Assembly: GCA_949357655.1 (NCBI GenBank)
Contig: CASHTG010000001.1
Location: forward strand, 2,232,001-2,296,000
Source: Parascedosporium putredinis
Lineage: Eukaryota; Ascomycota; Sordariomycetes; Microascales; Microascaceae
Direction of reading: 5' to 3'
DNA length: 64,000 nt
In this document: piece after piece, positions 12,741 through 23,319 of the stretch
Layout: each line of letters begins with the position of its first letter
Position numbering within the stretch: position 1 is the first letter of the stretch
The notes under the pieces: generated by a model
Seen by the model: the letters and a program-made list of their open reading frames with translations, nothing else
The model's database searches: none
What the model was told of the DNA's origin: nothing
Made by a program: the position numbers and the translations under genes

Positions 12741-13864
12741 AGCTTCCTTCTCGGCTATCAGCGACGCTCGTCAGTCTCCCACTCCCTCTCGCTGCTTCTC
12801 TCTCTCTCTGAAAACTGGCAACGAGGCGGTACCCAGAGGACCGGAACTTCCCTTCTTTAACTTCCGATGCGAGGGCGAATCCAGGTGAAGAAAAACAGGT
12901 CAAAATTTTAGGAAGATGAAGAGTACCTGGCTCAGGGTTGATGGTGCAAGCTCATCGGGCGCACGCTCAAATCTAGGAAGGCTCGAAAAGGCGCCACCCC
13001 ACGATTATTTGCGCCGGGGCTTAGCAGCGAGCTAGAAAGGTATCCACCTCACAATCTCTACTGATATAAGAGGCCGAGAACGCGGGCTTTTTCAGTAGCT
13101 TGGGTCGCCGTAAGATTGGCGAGATGGGGAGTAAGAGCCGGCCGCGCAAAGGTCGTAACGGCTTCAGAAAGCGGTCTAGTGTCCAATTGACGCGCTTTCG
13201 AGGGCGACTAAAAAGCGCGACTAGGTTCTCGACAACAAATAGAGATATAAATATCACCTTTATTGTGGTTTAGCCTAGGATGGTAAAAGAATCTTCTGAT
13301 ATACGAAATGGTCTTTGGTGAAGGCTTGCCGTGTTTAGCTTGCCTCGACCTCTACGATGATTCGCGCTCTGGAGCTTCAGGTTCCAAGAGGTGAGGTTGT
13401 TGCTTAGTCATTAGACGTTTTGTGTGGGGATGGTTTTGGGAAGGCGCAGGTTGCTCAAGGTCCCATCCATTAGATCAAATACATTCCAGATGCTCAAATA
13501 TTAGCAAAGGCCTTTCCTGCAGGATATAATGAGTATATCATTGGCGAAAGTCAGAGGAGGGAAAATATCTTGAATAATACAGTGATTTGCCTCAATAAGG
13601 CCTATAGAATGGCAACTAACTCATCACTTTTCATATACAATGGATCTTCTATTTCAAGTCTAGGATTACCAGGATTTTCAAGTGCACTCCTGTCAAACCT
13701 AGATTGTCCATGATATAATATGAGAACTTTTGAAATTCTATTAGTTGGTCTCATAGATATTTTTCTTTGTTTGTTCTGTTAATGCCCAGATAGGATTATG
13801 GGCAAATGCAATAAAAATAGTTGTACATGGGTATAAACAATAATGTATCCGCCAGCTCGCTCAA
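12741..13864. other. AT-rich spacer between clr2-like and seven-helix genes
   Basis: The part next to the clr2-like start (12741-13000) is CT-rich and probably its promoter and leader. From about 13240 to 13860 the DNA is visibly AT-rich with many TA dinucleotides and no open frame of note, unlike the GC-rich exons either side. It could be a decayed repeat; no transposon protein or terminal repeat is recognisable. Confidence 0.45.
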
Positions 13865-15590
13865 TCATGACCATCGTGTTCGAACAGGATCTGGTGGTTC
13901 CGGCCACGGCGCCCTCTGACCGCGAGTTCCCGTCTCGGGGTCCGAATCCGCCTCATCCCCCATTCCGGCAATCTCTGCACTGTCGCCCACGCTTGACGGT
14001 GGGAGAGTGTCGGTCTGATGGCTCAGGGTCTTGCCTGAACCACGCCCGCCACCACCGGCGCCGCGCCGGTTGACCAGTTCGTGCGCCGTCACCTCCTTCT
14101 TCTTGAAACGGCGCTTAATGCAGCGGGGACAAGCTTGTCCCACATGTAGGCACGCAGCACGCGGGTAGTGCCGAAGACGAGGAAATAAAGAGCCCCGCCG
14201 TGGGAGCCGGCATGAAGAGTAGAAAGTCGACTCGCAGCTTCTCGATGCTCAGGTCTGGGCCGGTGCGGGTGCTGGCTTCCTTGCTCGTCCGCGCGGCTCT
14301 GACTGAGAAGAGGATAATGACAACTTGGAAAGCGCTACGTGTGTGTAAAAATGAAACAGTTAGCATCGACAGTCCACAAAGCGAGCTGGCTAGGCCATAG
14401 CTACTCGAAAAACTAACCTCATCGCCAGAAATCCTATCGAAAACCGTATCACGAGCCACCGGTCGAAGAATTGAGTCTCGACGGGCCGTAGCTGTGGAAG
14501 AGCCTCGCCGTCTGTTAATTGCGTGCCGTGGGAGGAAGTATAATAGCGGACATTCCAGGAATGGACGTTGAACCGCGCGTGGAAGTATTTGCATGTTATG
14601 ATGGCGAGCATGATCATACCGCCGCCCATTCCAACGGCCACTAAGTAAACACAGCGAGGTCTTGGTTAGCTCACGGATGCTATCGCAGGGGGGCAAGAGA
14701 CGGAGTCCGTGTTTGGGACAGACCATCTTCGTCAAGGCGGCAAAGAAACTCACTCAGGATGTTGGCTAGGATGAAGAAGGCAATATCGCTGTCTCTTACG
14801 GCGGGGATAGCGAGGAGAGAAAGGACGATGGCGGGTAAGATAACCGATATAATTTTGGAGGTGAGGGTTGCACGAGGTTCACTGATTCGGAATCGGTTGG
14901 TCTGGCAGATGGACTGGGCGAGGGATGTGGCCCTGTAGACGTGTTAGCTTCAGCGTCGTCTATCTTTCACGTTTTTATCCTCTTTATCCTCCCATTTTCC
15001 ATCCTTCTTGATACGCACCAGAAAAAGGACAATAAGGCTTGGACATTATAGCTGTAGAGTTCTGTTGATCATCCCCAGTCGTTAGCGAGCGAACTAGATA
15101 CCAAGGGGAGAGGCAGTGGCTATATGGGTAAAAGTCCAAAGCGGCGGCATCGTACGGATGTAAAAGAGGCCCAGATCCAGCCCGGTAGACTCGCCGGCGA
15201 TGGCCAACTCCGGGCTTCCTGCATGGGCTACGCTGTGTTCGTACTGATGCGTTTTGATGTCTCTCCAACGCACGATTGTGTGAAGCTGCTGCGCGATCGA
15301 GGCGCAAGTAGCGAGGCCGGCGAAGTAGCCTAGAAAGGCGATGTCTGAGAATCAAGGAGGAAGGGTCAGTCTCGGGGACTCCAGCCGATCTACATCGGTG
15401 GATGAAGGGACGCGAGGTCGAAGGGTGTGCGTGGACACATGGGTCCGTTTGACGTCTACTCACAACTGGTTTTCTCGTGATGGGTCCAAGCCAGCCATAG
15501 CATGAGTCCGGTACACGAGAGACAAAGGAGCGTCCAGATAAGGACCCCGATGGCGGTTCCGAGCCCCTCGACGGGAAGCTGAACTGCCAT
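13865..15590 (-). CDS. Putative seven-transmembrane fungal membrane protein
   Basis: Likely exons are 15590-15464, 15344-15156, 15061-15019, 14932-14754, 14640-14418 and 14334-13865. All borders are GT/AG and in phase, with CTAAC-like branch sites in several introns. The product is about 410 residues. Seven hydrophobic segments are visible: GVLIWTLLCLSCTGLMLWLAW, IAFLGYFAGLATCASIA, NVQALLSFFWATSLAQ, IISVILPAIVLSLLAIPAV, a long one through FFILANIL and GGGMIMLAIITCKYF, the pair WLVIRFSIGFLAM/AFQVVIILFSV, and FLLFMPAPTAGLFIFLVFG. Between helices two and three lies a conserved-looking SPELAIAGESTGLDLGLFYI stretch. The tail is basic (KRRFKKKEV) then Gly-rich. Two one-base losses (AAA 14183-14185; TT 14115-14116) break the last exon. 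I recognise a fungal membrane-protein family but know no function; receptor-like topology is inference. Confidence 0.7.
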
Positions 15591-18500
15591 ATCCTCCAGA
15601 GCGGCAACCGGGTCGGGGACGGTTGACCTTTGAGAGTGTGCTTGATGATCTCTTGGACTATCAAGCCATAGCAAAAGCGGCGGGTGGTCTAGGGTGCCAT
15701 CATGGCGAGCATGGGTGGGAGAAGGAGAGTTGGGATCTCAAAAGGACAATAAGAAAGACGGAGCCATTCAAGAGGGTGGGGAGCGAGCCGGGCTGGGGGG
15801 TAGCACCATGCTTTATTCAGAGTTCCCGGGAGACTACCATGGGCCTGGATCTATTACACGGGAACCCGGTGGGGGTACGAGGGGAGGGAAGAGGAAGAAA
15901 GAAGACCAGTCAAGGGAGATTCGGAACTCGAACCGAGAAAAACCTCCACTCCGGGAAGCCTAGAGATGGGAAAAGGAAGGATATTATTATGGCGAATCTT
16001 GGGAAGGTGGCACCGCGGCATAACCAATCGATCGGGGCAGAGCGGAAGGGTAATCGACCAGCATCAGCAGCTCAGCTTGATATCCCCACAAAAAAACATT
16101 ACCCCTTTGAAACTAGAAGGAGATCCAATCGGGGTGGTAGCCAGTGAACAGACGTGACCCTCCACTTGGCGTCGTGAATCTTGGGGGTAACTCGAGATGG
16201 ACTAGGCCGGCTTGAGGTCGGTCTCTCCTGGCGCGGCAGTGTCTTACGGCTCACCTCTGTTTCCTAATAAGAGGCCTGATACCTTTGCCACGAACTCGAA
16301 ACCTTGCCGGCCATGCCTCTTGCGCTGTCACCACGAAGATGATGGAAAATAAATCGAAATCTCGACGGTTCAAGTGGGTACGGAGTTATGGGAAATCGTG
16401 TCTGAAGCAATTTTCTTCTTCTGTTCGACAAGGAAAGGGTGTCGAGTTGCTCGCATTGCCTACTTCCACTGATTCTCCCCTCTCCTCTCGCGTTCTACTT
16501 CTCTCCTCCGACACTTGGTGTTCGAGCGTTATCTGTATATACTGTTGCAGGGATAGTGCGCGTTGCGACAGGTTCGGAGACATGGATGGACCTGGGAGCC
16601 CTACACTAGAGGCTACGCCAATTTCATCGAAGGATACGCAAGGGCATGGCGATCAACCGATGGGATGACGAGGCCAAAAGTCTATTAACGGGAAGAGAAA
16701 GCGAAGAAGGGACAAAGAATTCCCCATTCCCCATTCCCCAAGCTCAAGTGTTCGTCAGCTCAGCTATCTCCCCACCCTTTGTCGTTGCTTTTTTCCCTTC
16801 CCAACTCTGTATCGCTACTCCCCGTCTCCTGTCGCATGTTGAAACAACGTGACACCAAGTATGTAGGTTCGTTCGGATGTGACTCGGTGGAGAAGTGGGA
16901 CGGAAACGCATGGCCATCCCTTTTCCCTTCCAGCGGCCTGAGCTAGTACGTCTAAGAATAAGTCAATACTTCGCAAGTGAATAGAAGGGGTGGGTGGAGA
17001 ATGGCTGTGCGCCCTTTGTCAATGAGAGGAATAGTCTCTGTCTTTGGGTGGTTCCACTGCCCACATGGGACTTTGAAGCTAGTTTTGCGAGACGCTAATG
17101 ACAGGACAGAGCGAGACAGGAAACTAGTTACATCCTTATGCCATCAGATTGCCACTTTTTTGTTCCCTCTCCCCTATCTTTTCCTGCCCTTCACTTTCCT
17201 TTCCGATAATGCGGTGGAGAAGCAGCCGGGACATACTTTGTAGGAGATGAGGAAAACACATGCTCTTTGCTGCCTGCCTCGTGAATACAAGGATCAATGT
17301 TCAATAGTGCCAGGGGTCCGACTCTGAAAAGGGCAAAGGAGATGCCGGCGGCTTCATCCTTTCAAGCTCCTCGAACTGTGCTCTCGGTGTGTCGGCACTG
17401 AAGCCTGATTGTCGTCGTTGCTATTGCTGTTGCTGTTGTTACTGCCGTTGCTCCAGGCGTTGCTGTTAACACATCCCTTGCCTTGCCCATGGATGGACAA
17501 TGATGGCCTGTGTTCATAACATCTGAGCCCCATCCCATCATGTTGCATTCTGTTACTGGCGGTTCCCAGGGTTTCTCTCCGCGCCCGAGTGGATGGACGT
17601 CTGTGCGAAGAGATTCAAACTGGGGGCCAAAAGACGACAATGGGAAGACTGGGGGATTTCATGTTTTGACCGTGGAGGCTCGGAGCTATCAGCGAGCCTT
17701 CTTTTTCTCAAGCCTCATTGCTCAGTAGTATGATACAAGCATTTTTTTCTTCTCTCCTTCTTCTTCATGCGTCCTTTTCGATGACAGCCAAGCCCGACGC
17801 TGACCCGGTTCTTCAACCAAGGACCCCGGTAGACAGGCCAACAGGCATGATGCTTGGTTCCTGACGATCAGCTCTGGGGCCATGGATCTTTGATGTAATC
17901 AAGGCAGGCTCAATTGGGGTCAATTGCTTGCGCCTGGACCACCAGGACGCCCAAGTCAAAGGATGGGTGGAAGGCTGCCACGCGATGTCACGCCACCACC
18001 ACGAAGGATCAGTGCAAATTCCTATGCCTGTTTTGGATCTTGTCAGAGCTCATGCAGATCGACAAATTTGCCAAACTAAAAGTGGCGTTCCTTGGTCTCG
18101 AAGGAAGGCGATTGATGATTTGCTTTGGTCTTGAAATAGATAGGCGTAGGAATGGAAGGTGGCGGATCGTCATTACCTGCAGCTTGGAGGAAAAGAGAAA
18201 ACAAAAGAAAAGAGACTTTTTTTTTTTTTTTTTCGTTTCCTTCCTCTTTTCCTTTTCGAATCAAAGGAAGAGATTGTGGCCGTCGCCGGAACCTGTGAAT
18301 GTGTATCACGAGAAGTGCGCGTTTGGTATCGAAACCCATACTTTGGTCTTTTACTCGGAGACTCAGGCTTTCGGCATAGTCCATACCAGCAAGGTACGAA
18401 GCATGAATGCTGGGCTTCCCTAGATGAATGGGTGAACAAGACCGGACACTGCAGCAAAGAATCAATAGCGACACCCGCCCGCACACTAGACTCGGAGGAT

Positions 18501-19425
18501 TATCACTTGGTGCTGCTTCTCGCCGAATACTCGCAGGTGTAGAGGGCCAAGCCTCGGCGCTACTCGAGGTGACTGGTGGCTTAATGCAGCCAACATTGAC
18601 ACATGCACATCAGCATTAGATCGGACGCGCCACAGCGACTTGGGGGGATGATAGAACATCGTCAAGAAAATCGAGGGGCACTCGGGGAGGGACGAATGGC
18701 GACGATAGTTTGCTCCGGGAAATTTGAGCCACCCAAGAGGTCAATGATGCATTGAGTCGATGTCGTCAGTTGCCGTCTGGGGTGCCGGAGGTTTGTTGAT
18801 TTTATTGGACAAAAGACCCAGTGCTTGACCCCTGACGAAGGTTTGGGCAGATTAATCCATGGACGGTGGATGAAACCTTGAGATCCATCTTGAAGATGTT
18901 GGGTGCCAGTTCGTTTTGGCTGTCGAGGGTGGGTAGTAGTGGTACGAACATTATTATGTGGGCACCAGAAGGGATCTCTTGGATCCCCATTGGATCTATT
19001 GCTAGAGTTGGGGGAGCAGTCTGTTGATTGTAGTCCATCGAATCCACTACCAAACCACAGATCAATTCCAGTTACTCGAGGTCACAGTGAGCTTGAACTA
19101 GCACAATGCACAATATAGTGACCACTGCACATGCTCCAGCTTCAATGTTTTACAGCCACTGTAGCTGGTTTGGGGGCTAGCTCAGGCAACATACTTTGCC
19201 CCAACAAGGCTCCCTTACCCCGCCATTGATCCATTGGGAATTGATCCCACAATTCGACGCGTCGCGCAAAGAGGAAAGAGCTGGCGATTTGCAATTGAAT
19301 ACGATTTACCCGCCACACGTCACGCACGCTTCTTGTCCAATTTTTATTCCAACAGGGCGTCCAAGCTTCTCTTTTCGACCACCCCACGCCCGGCCGCCTC
19401 AACGGCCGACATACATCCCTTCATC
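15591..19425. other. 3.8 kb spacer upstream of nse1
   Basis: No supported gene. Short open frames on both strands give Lys/Arg-rich or Ser-rich translations without domains. A 14-T run sits near 18221. The two flanking genes (seven-helix on minus, nse1 on plus) diverge, so both promoters lie here. Confidence 0.5.
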
Positions 19426-20445
19426 ATGGACTTGGACTACCAGTATGGCGATAAGAACAGAGCCTTTCTTCAAGCTCTTATGAGCCGCGGGGTCGTCACA
19501 CTTCGTGAGGGCCAGGAGATCCTCGCCGGCATCCGGCTCGCCACCGGGGCCGAGGACGTCAAACCCGACCACATTACCCAAGAGGAGTTTGAATTTTACA
19601 TCAATGCCGCCTCCGAAGCTGTTTCTCAGTTCGATTACCAGGTCCGCAGCGCGGTGCACCAGGGTAACAAGACGCGCGTCTGGGCTTTGGTGAACACCAC
19701 CTCCGACCCCTCGACTCAGCTCGCCACGACCTTTACCCCCGACGAGATCTCCTTCGTTAAGCGTGTTCTTGACGCCATCTTCGACACCTACAATACCCCG
19801 CGCATGGAAAAGATGTGCGTCACCGTGCAGGAGGCCATTTCACTGAGCAGGCCGCCCAGAAGCGCAAACAGCAACGGGAATCCCAACGCGAGCACCGTTG
19901 ACGCCGATGATTCGCAAGCCGTCTCACAGGACAAGGGTCTGCGGCATAGCGACGTCAACCGGGTCTTGGACGAGCTCGTCGAGGGCTCCTGGCTCGAGAA
20001 GAGCCCTGAAGGTTTCTATAGCCTGGCGCCCCGTGCGCTCATAGAGCTGAGGACCTGGCTGCTGGACACGTACAACGACGCGGACGCGCCTGCCGACGAG
20101 TGGCAGCGCATCAAGTCTTGTGAAGCCTGTCGGGAGATTGTCACGCATGGCCAGAGGTGCGGTGAGAGGGATTGCTTGGCCCGTCTTCACGACATTTGTG
20201 AAGAGCGCTTCTGGAGGGCTAGGCGGGCAAGGACCTGCCCCAAGTGCGGCAAGGGCTGGGAGGGCAACCGCTTCGTGGGCGAGAGGGCCGTTACTTCTAC
20301 AAAAACGTACATGCAAGCGAGAGGAAGGGGTAGAAAGAGCAACACCTTGGCGAGTGATATATTCAACGAGGCCCAGGAGGAGGCCGATGAAGGGGAGGGC
20401 GAGGAGGTGGAGGACGACAACAGCTCGATGGTGGATGTCAAGTAG
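19426..20445 (+). CDS. nse1: Nse1, RING-like subunit of the SMC5/6 complex
   Basis: Single-exon gene of 339 codons. Nse1 pairs with Nse3 and Nse4 in the SMC5/6 DNA-repair complex and has ubiquitin-ligase activity. The N-terminus shows the family opening (DYQYGDKNRAFLQALMSRG), followed by winged-helix segments that include LRHSDVNRVLDELVEGSWLE and a FYSLAPRALIELRTWL stretch. The C-terminal variant RING begins near residue 232: CEACREIV, RCGERDC, LHDICEERFW and CPKCGKGWEGN, giving a C4HC3-like ligand set. An acidic tail (EEADEGEGEEVEDD) ends the protein. The ATG at 19426 is chosen because the family starts there; the frame is open further upstream to 19234. No frame break was found, unlike most neighbours. 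Confidence 0.92.
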   Translation: MDLDYQYGDKNRAFLQALMSRGVVTLREGQEILAGIRLATGAEDVKPDHITQEEFEFYINAASEAVSQFDYQVRSAVHQGNKTRVWALVNTTSDPSTQLATTFTPDEISFVKRVLDAIFDTYNTPRMEKMCVTVQEAISLSRPPRSANSNGNPNASTVDADDSQAVSQDKGLRHSDVNRVLDELVEGSWLEKSPEGFYSLAPRALIELRTWLLDTYNDADAPADEWQRIKSCEACREIVTHGQRCGERDCLARLHDICEERFWRARRARTCPKCGKGWEGNRFVGERAVTSTKTYMQARGRGRKSNTLASDIFNEAQEEADEGEGEEVEDDNSSMVDVK

Positions 20446-21380
20446 GAGGGGATGTCTACTCTGAAGAGCTAAGCAGTAATGAAAGAAAGAAAAATAGTGA
20501 TACCCCCTCCCTTTTCAAGAACTGTATATAGAAGAAAAACATTGGAACCTAGCAACATTTTGTGCGGGGAGCAGATCTGGACCCCTAATCGCCAGGGTCC
20601 ACGATGAAGCCCCGCCCATCAGTCATGTCAAAACCACGGTCTTCGCGTGTCTTTCCTAGTGGCCATCACGGCCAACTTTGGACAGTGAAGCTTCTTCTTC
20701 GTGATGAAATAAAGGATCCATAGATGGCCTAACGGAATGAACCCCCATTGCTGGGAGGGGGAACGAACCTGCAAAGTGCAATGGGCTGAACCAAGAGGAC
20801 GCCAGGCACCTACAACCCCACCTGCAGGCTCATGATCGCAGGTGGTGGGCAAGGTCGATGAAAGCAGCTGGATACGGGGTTTTGCGAATTTATCCAATGT
20901 GCATCAAGGGAGCATAATGCTTTCAGCTGAGCCTAGAGCGGGCCAAGCTCGTGACATCATTATCAACACAACACTTGCATGTAATCTCAGGTGGCGGCCT
21001 CCAGCTCTTGCCCGACTGGTCGACAGACTTGATGCTCTGTGTGCTCCCTTTTCTTCTTGCGCCCCCTGCCACTGTGGTGCTGTGTCTCTTGCATTAATGG
21101 GGATCGCCCTTTAGTTTTTCTTCTTCCTTTTCTCCTTTTCCTCTCCAATAATAGCGATCATTGATACCCTAAAATATTGATATACTCCTCTGTTCTGAAT
21201 CACGACACTCCAAGTCGGGTAATTGATTCCATCACCACATTTCCAACCTCTCGCCCCCTTCGCCTCTCGCTTTTCTCGTTTCCCCCTTTCCATCCATTAA
21301 TCCCAACAAATCTAGCTTGTTACTCGGGTTGGAAACCCTCAACCGCTCACCCAATTTCCACCCTGGCACCGTCGGCCAAG
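20446..21380. other. Spacer between nse1 and the tail-anchored protein gene
   Basis: Contains the nse1 3' region and the promoter of the next gene. The 250 bases before 21381 are CT-rich. No gene recognised. Confidence 0.5.
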
Positions 21381-22779
21381 ATGCTCGAATACTTTGCCTA
21401 CAAGAAATACAAGAAGCACAAGGCCGAAAAGGAGGAGAAGAAGGAAGACAAGGGCAAGGCAAAGGAGGAAATTGTGCACACCCCCGTCCTCGAGCCCGAC
21501 GACGAGCTCTTCCTTGTCACTCACCTCCGACGAGGGCCCCGCTCCGGCACTACCACCCCGCATCAAGACCCCCGAAATTACATGGGACTCGGACGACTTC
21601 AACAGTCGCCACTCGGGAGAGATCTCGGATAGCTCAGCCATCGTCGCAGTGTCCCGCTCCCGCGACGACAAGGACAAGGCCCTCGCCACGATCCCCGCCC
21701 CCAACCCCCAACAGTCGCCGCCGCTACCACTGATACAGGAAAGGGCAAAGAGAAGGAGGGAGGCGAGGAGATTAAGAAGAAGCGCTTCTCGATACCGTTC
21801 TTCAACCAGCAAAAAAGAAGCAAGGTGCAACCCTGGAACCCCCGCCGAGGCCACCAAGGACGAAGTCGCCCGCGAGCAAAAGGACCTCTCTCGCGTCTTG
21901 CGCAGCCTAGGCCTCACCACCGACGAAGATGACCGCGCTCTGTCCCTGACGCCAGACGTCGCCAGCCTCGCCAAGCGCTTCACCCTCGTCCTCAAGGACC
22001 TGGCCAACGGCGTGCCCACCGCGTACGGCGACCTCGTGTCTCTCATCGAGGACCGCGACGGCCTCCTCGACCGCACCTTTGAGAAGTTGCCCGGGCCGCT
22101 CCAAAAGCTCGTCATGCAGATGCCCGATAAGATCACGGCCTCGTTCGCGCCCGAAGTACTCAAGGCCGCCGCCGCCGCCCAGGGCAAGGAGGTCGACGTG
22201 AAGGGCGAGGGTGGCCTCAAGGATGCCGCCATGAGCTTGCTCACAGTGAGAGGCATGCAAGAGATGGTGACGAAGCCCGGTGCCATTGCTGGAATGCTGA
22301 GGTCCATCGTCAATGCGCTTAAGCTGCGATTCCCCGCCTTCATCGGGACCAATCTTTTGTGGAGCGTCTCCGTATTTCGTGAGTTCTTGTGTCCTCTATG
22401 CATCTCCTTTTAACACCAACACCAACGACAACAACCCTTTACTCACCCCTATCTATCCTTCTGTCCTCATGGCAAGGTAAAGGAGCGTGGAATGTCTAAT
22501 GCTAATCTAACACTCTCCCTAGTTCTTCTCTTCGTGCTATGGTACTGCTACAAGCGCGGTCGCGAAGAGCGCCTCAAGAAGGAATCCGGTGAGGCTGGCC
22601 CAGCCGTTGTGAAGGAAGGAACTGAGAGCCGGTTAAGCATCGAAGAGGTTCGTGAGGGCGAGTCCTCACAGGCAGGGCCTTCGACGCTCCCGGCCGTCAA
22701 CCCCGTGCCTACCATCACCGAGCCCGAGGATGAAGCTGCCAAGGCTGTTGCAGCAGGCTCCTCTCAGGCCCGAAGCTAA
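21381..22779 (+). CDS. Conserved fungal protein with C-terminal membrane anchor
   Basis: Function unknown. Exon 1 runs from the ATG at 21381 to 22378; the intron is 22379-22522 (GTGAGT...CTAG); exon 2 is 22523-22779. The start is basic and charged (YFAYKKYKKHKAEKEEKK). A disordered Ser/Pro/Lys region follows, then a helical domain from about 21850 with LSRVLRSLGL, SLAKRFTLVLKDLANGVPTAYGDL, FEKLPGPLQKLVMQMPDKI and MLRSIVNALKLRFPAFIG. The intron splits a single hydrophobic segment (TNLLWSVSVF then LLLFVLWYCYKRG) which looks like a membrane anchor near the C-terminus, followed by an acidic, Pro/Ser-rich tail of about 70 residues. The disordered region contains several one-base frame breaks between 21510 and 21850, so its exact sequence is uncertain. 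I recall similar fungal hypothetical proteins but no characterised member. Confidence 0.75.
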
Positions 22780-23319
22780 TCTCTCTCTCTCTCCTCCCAT
22801 CCTCTCCCTTGCCGAGAATCCATTTCCCTCCGTCTATCGTTAGGTTCAAAGGACCAAAAACTTTTATCTAAAAGATCTAACGAGTCTTCAGCGGTGTTTT
22901 GCTCTCCCTCGCTCGCCCTCTCCTCCCTTCTACTCTCGTTTTAGGAGGACGTTGGCCGATTTAATGAACGAATCTTTAGTTTACGAGATCTGTATACCCC
23001 GATCCACATATTGCATGAAGAGTGCACAAAGGAAACTCAAAAACCTAGCGTAATCTAGTCGTAGTTGGAATTCTTTTTTATTTTTCTTATTCAATTCTTG
23101 TGGCGCTCGCTTTTGATCTTATAATACAATTGGAATATCTCTCCTCGGAGAAAGTTGCTTGAACCGTGTTCTGTTTCCATCATTGTGATACATCTCCCTC
23201 ATAGATTTATTCTCTTGGTGTCCCATTCATTCTGTCTAAATCCCAGAGATTCAACGCACCGGCAGCGTCAGTTTTATGTGCTCAGCCATCTTTTACAAAC
23301 CGCGCCGGACCCTGCTCCA
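22780..23319. other. Convergent 3' spacer
   Basis: The tail-anchored protein gene (+) and bre2 (-) converge here. The DNA holds their 3' regions and AT-rich stretches; no gene is seen. Confidence 0.5.

Noticed and set aside
15915..15960. Second B-box-like sequence on the minus strand
   Set aside because: One mismatch in the B box, poor T stem and no A box or anticodon arm.
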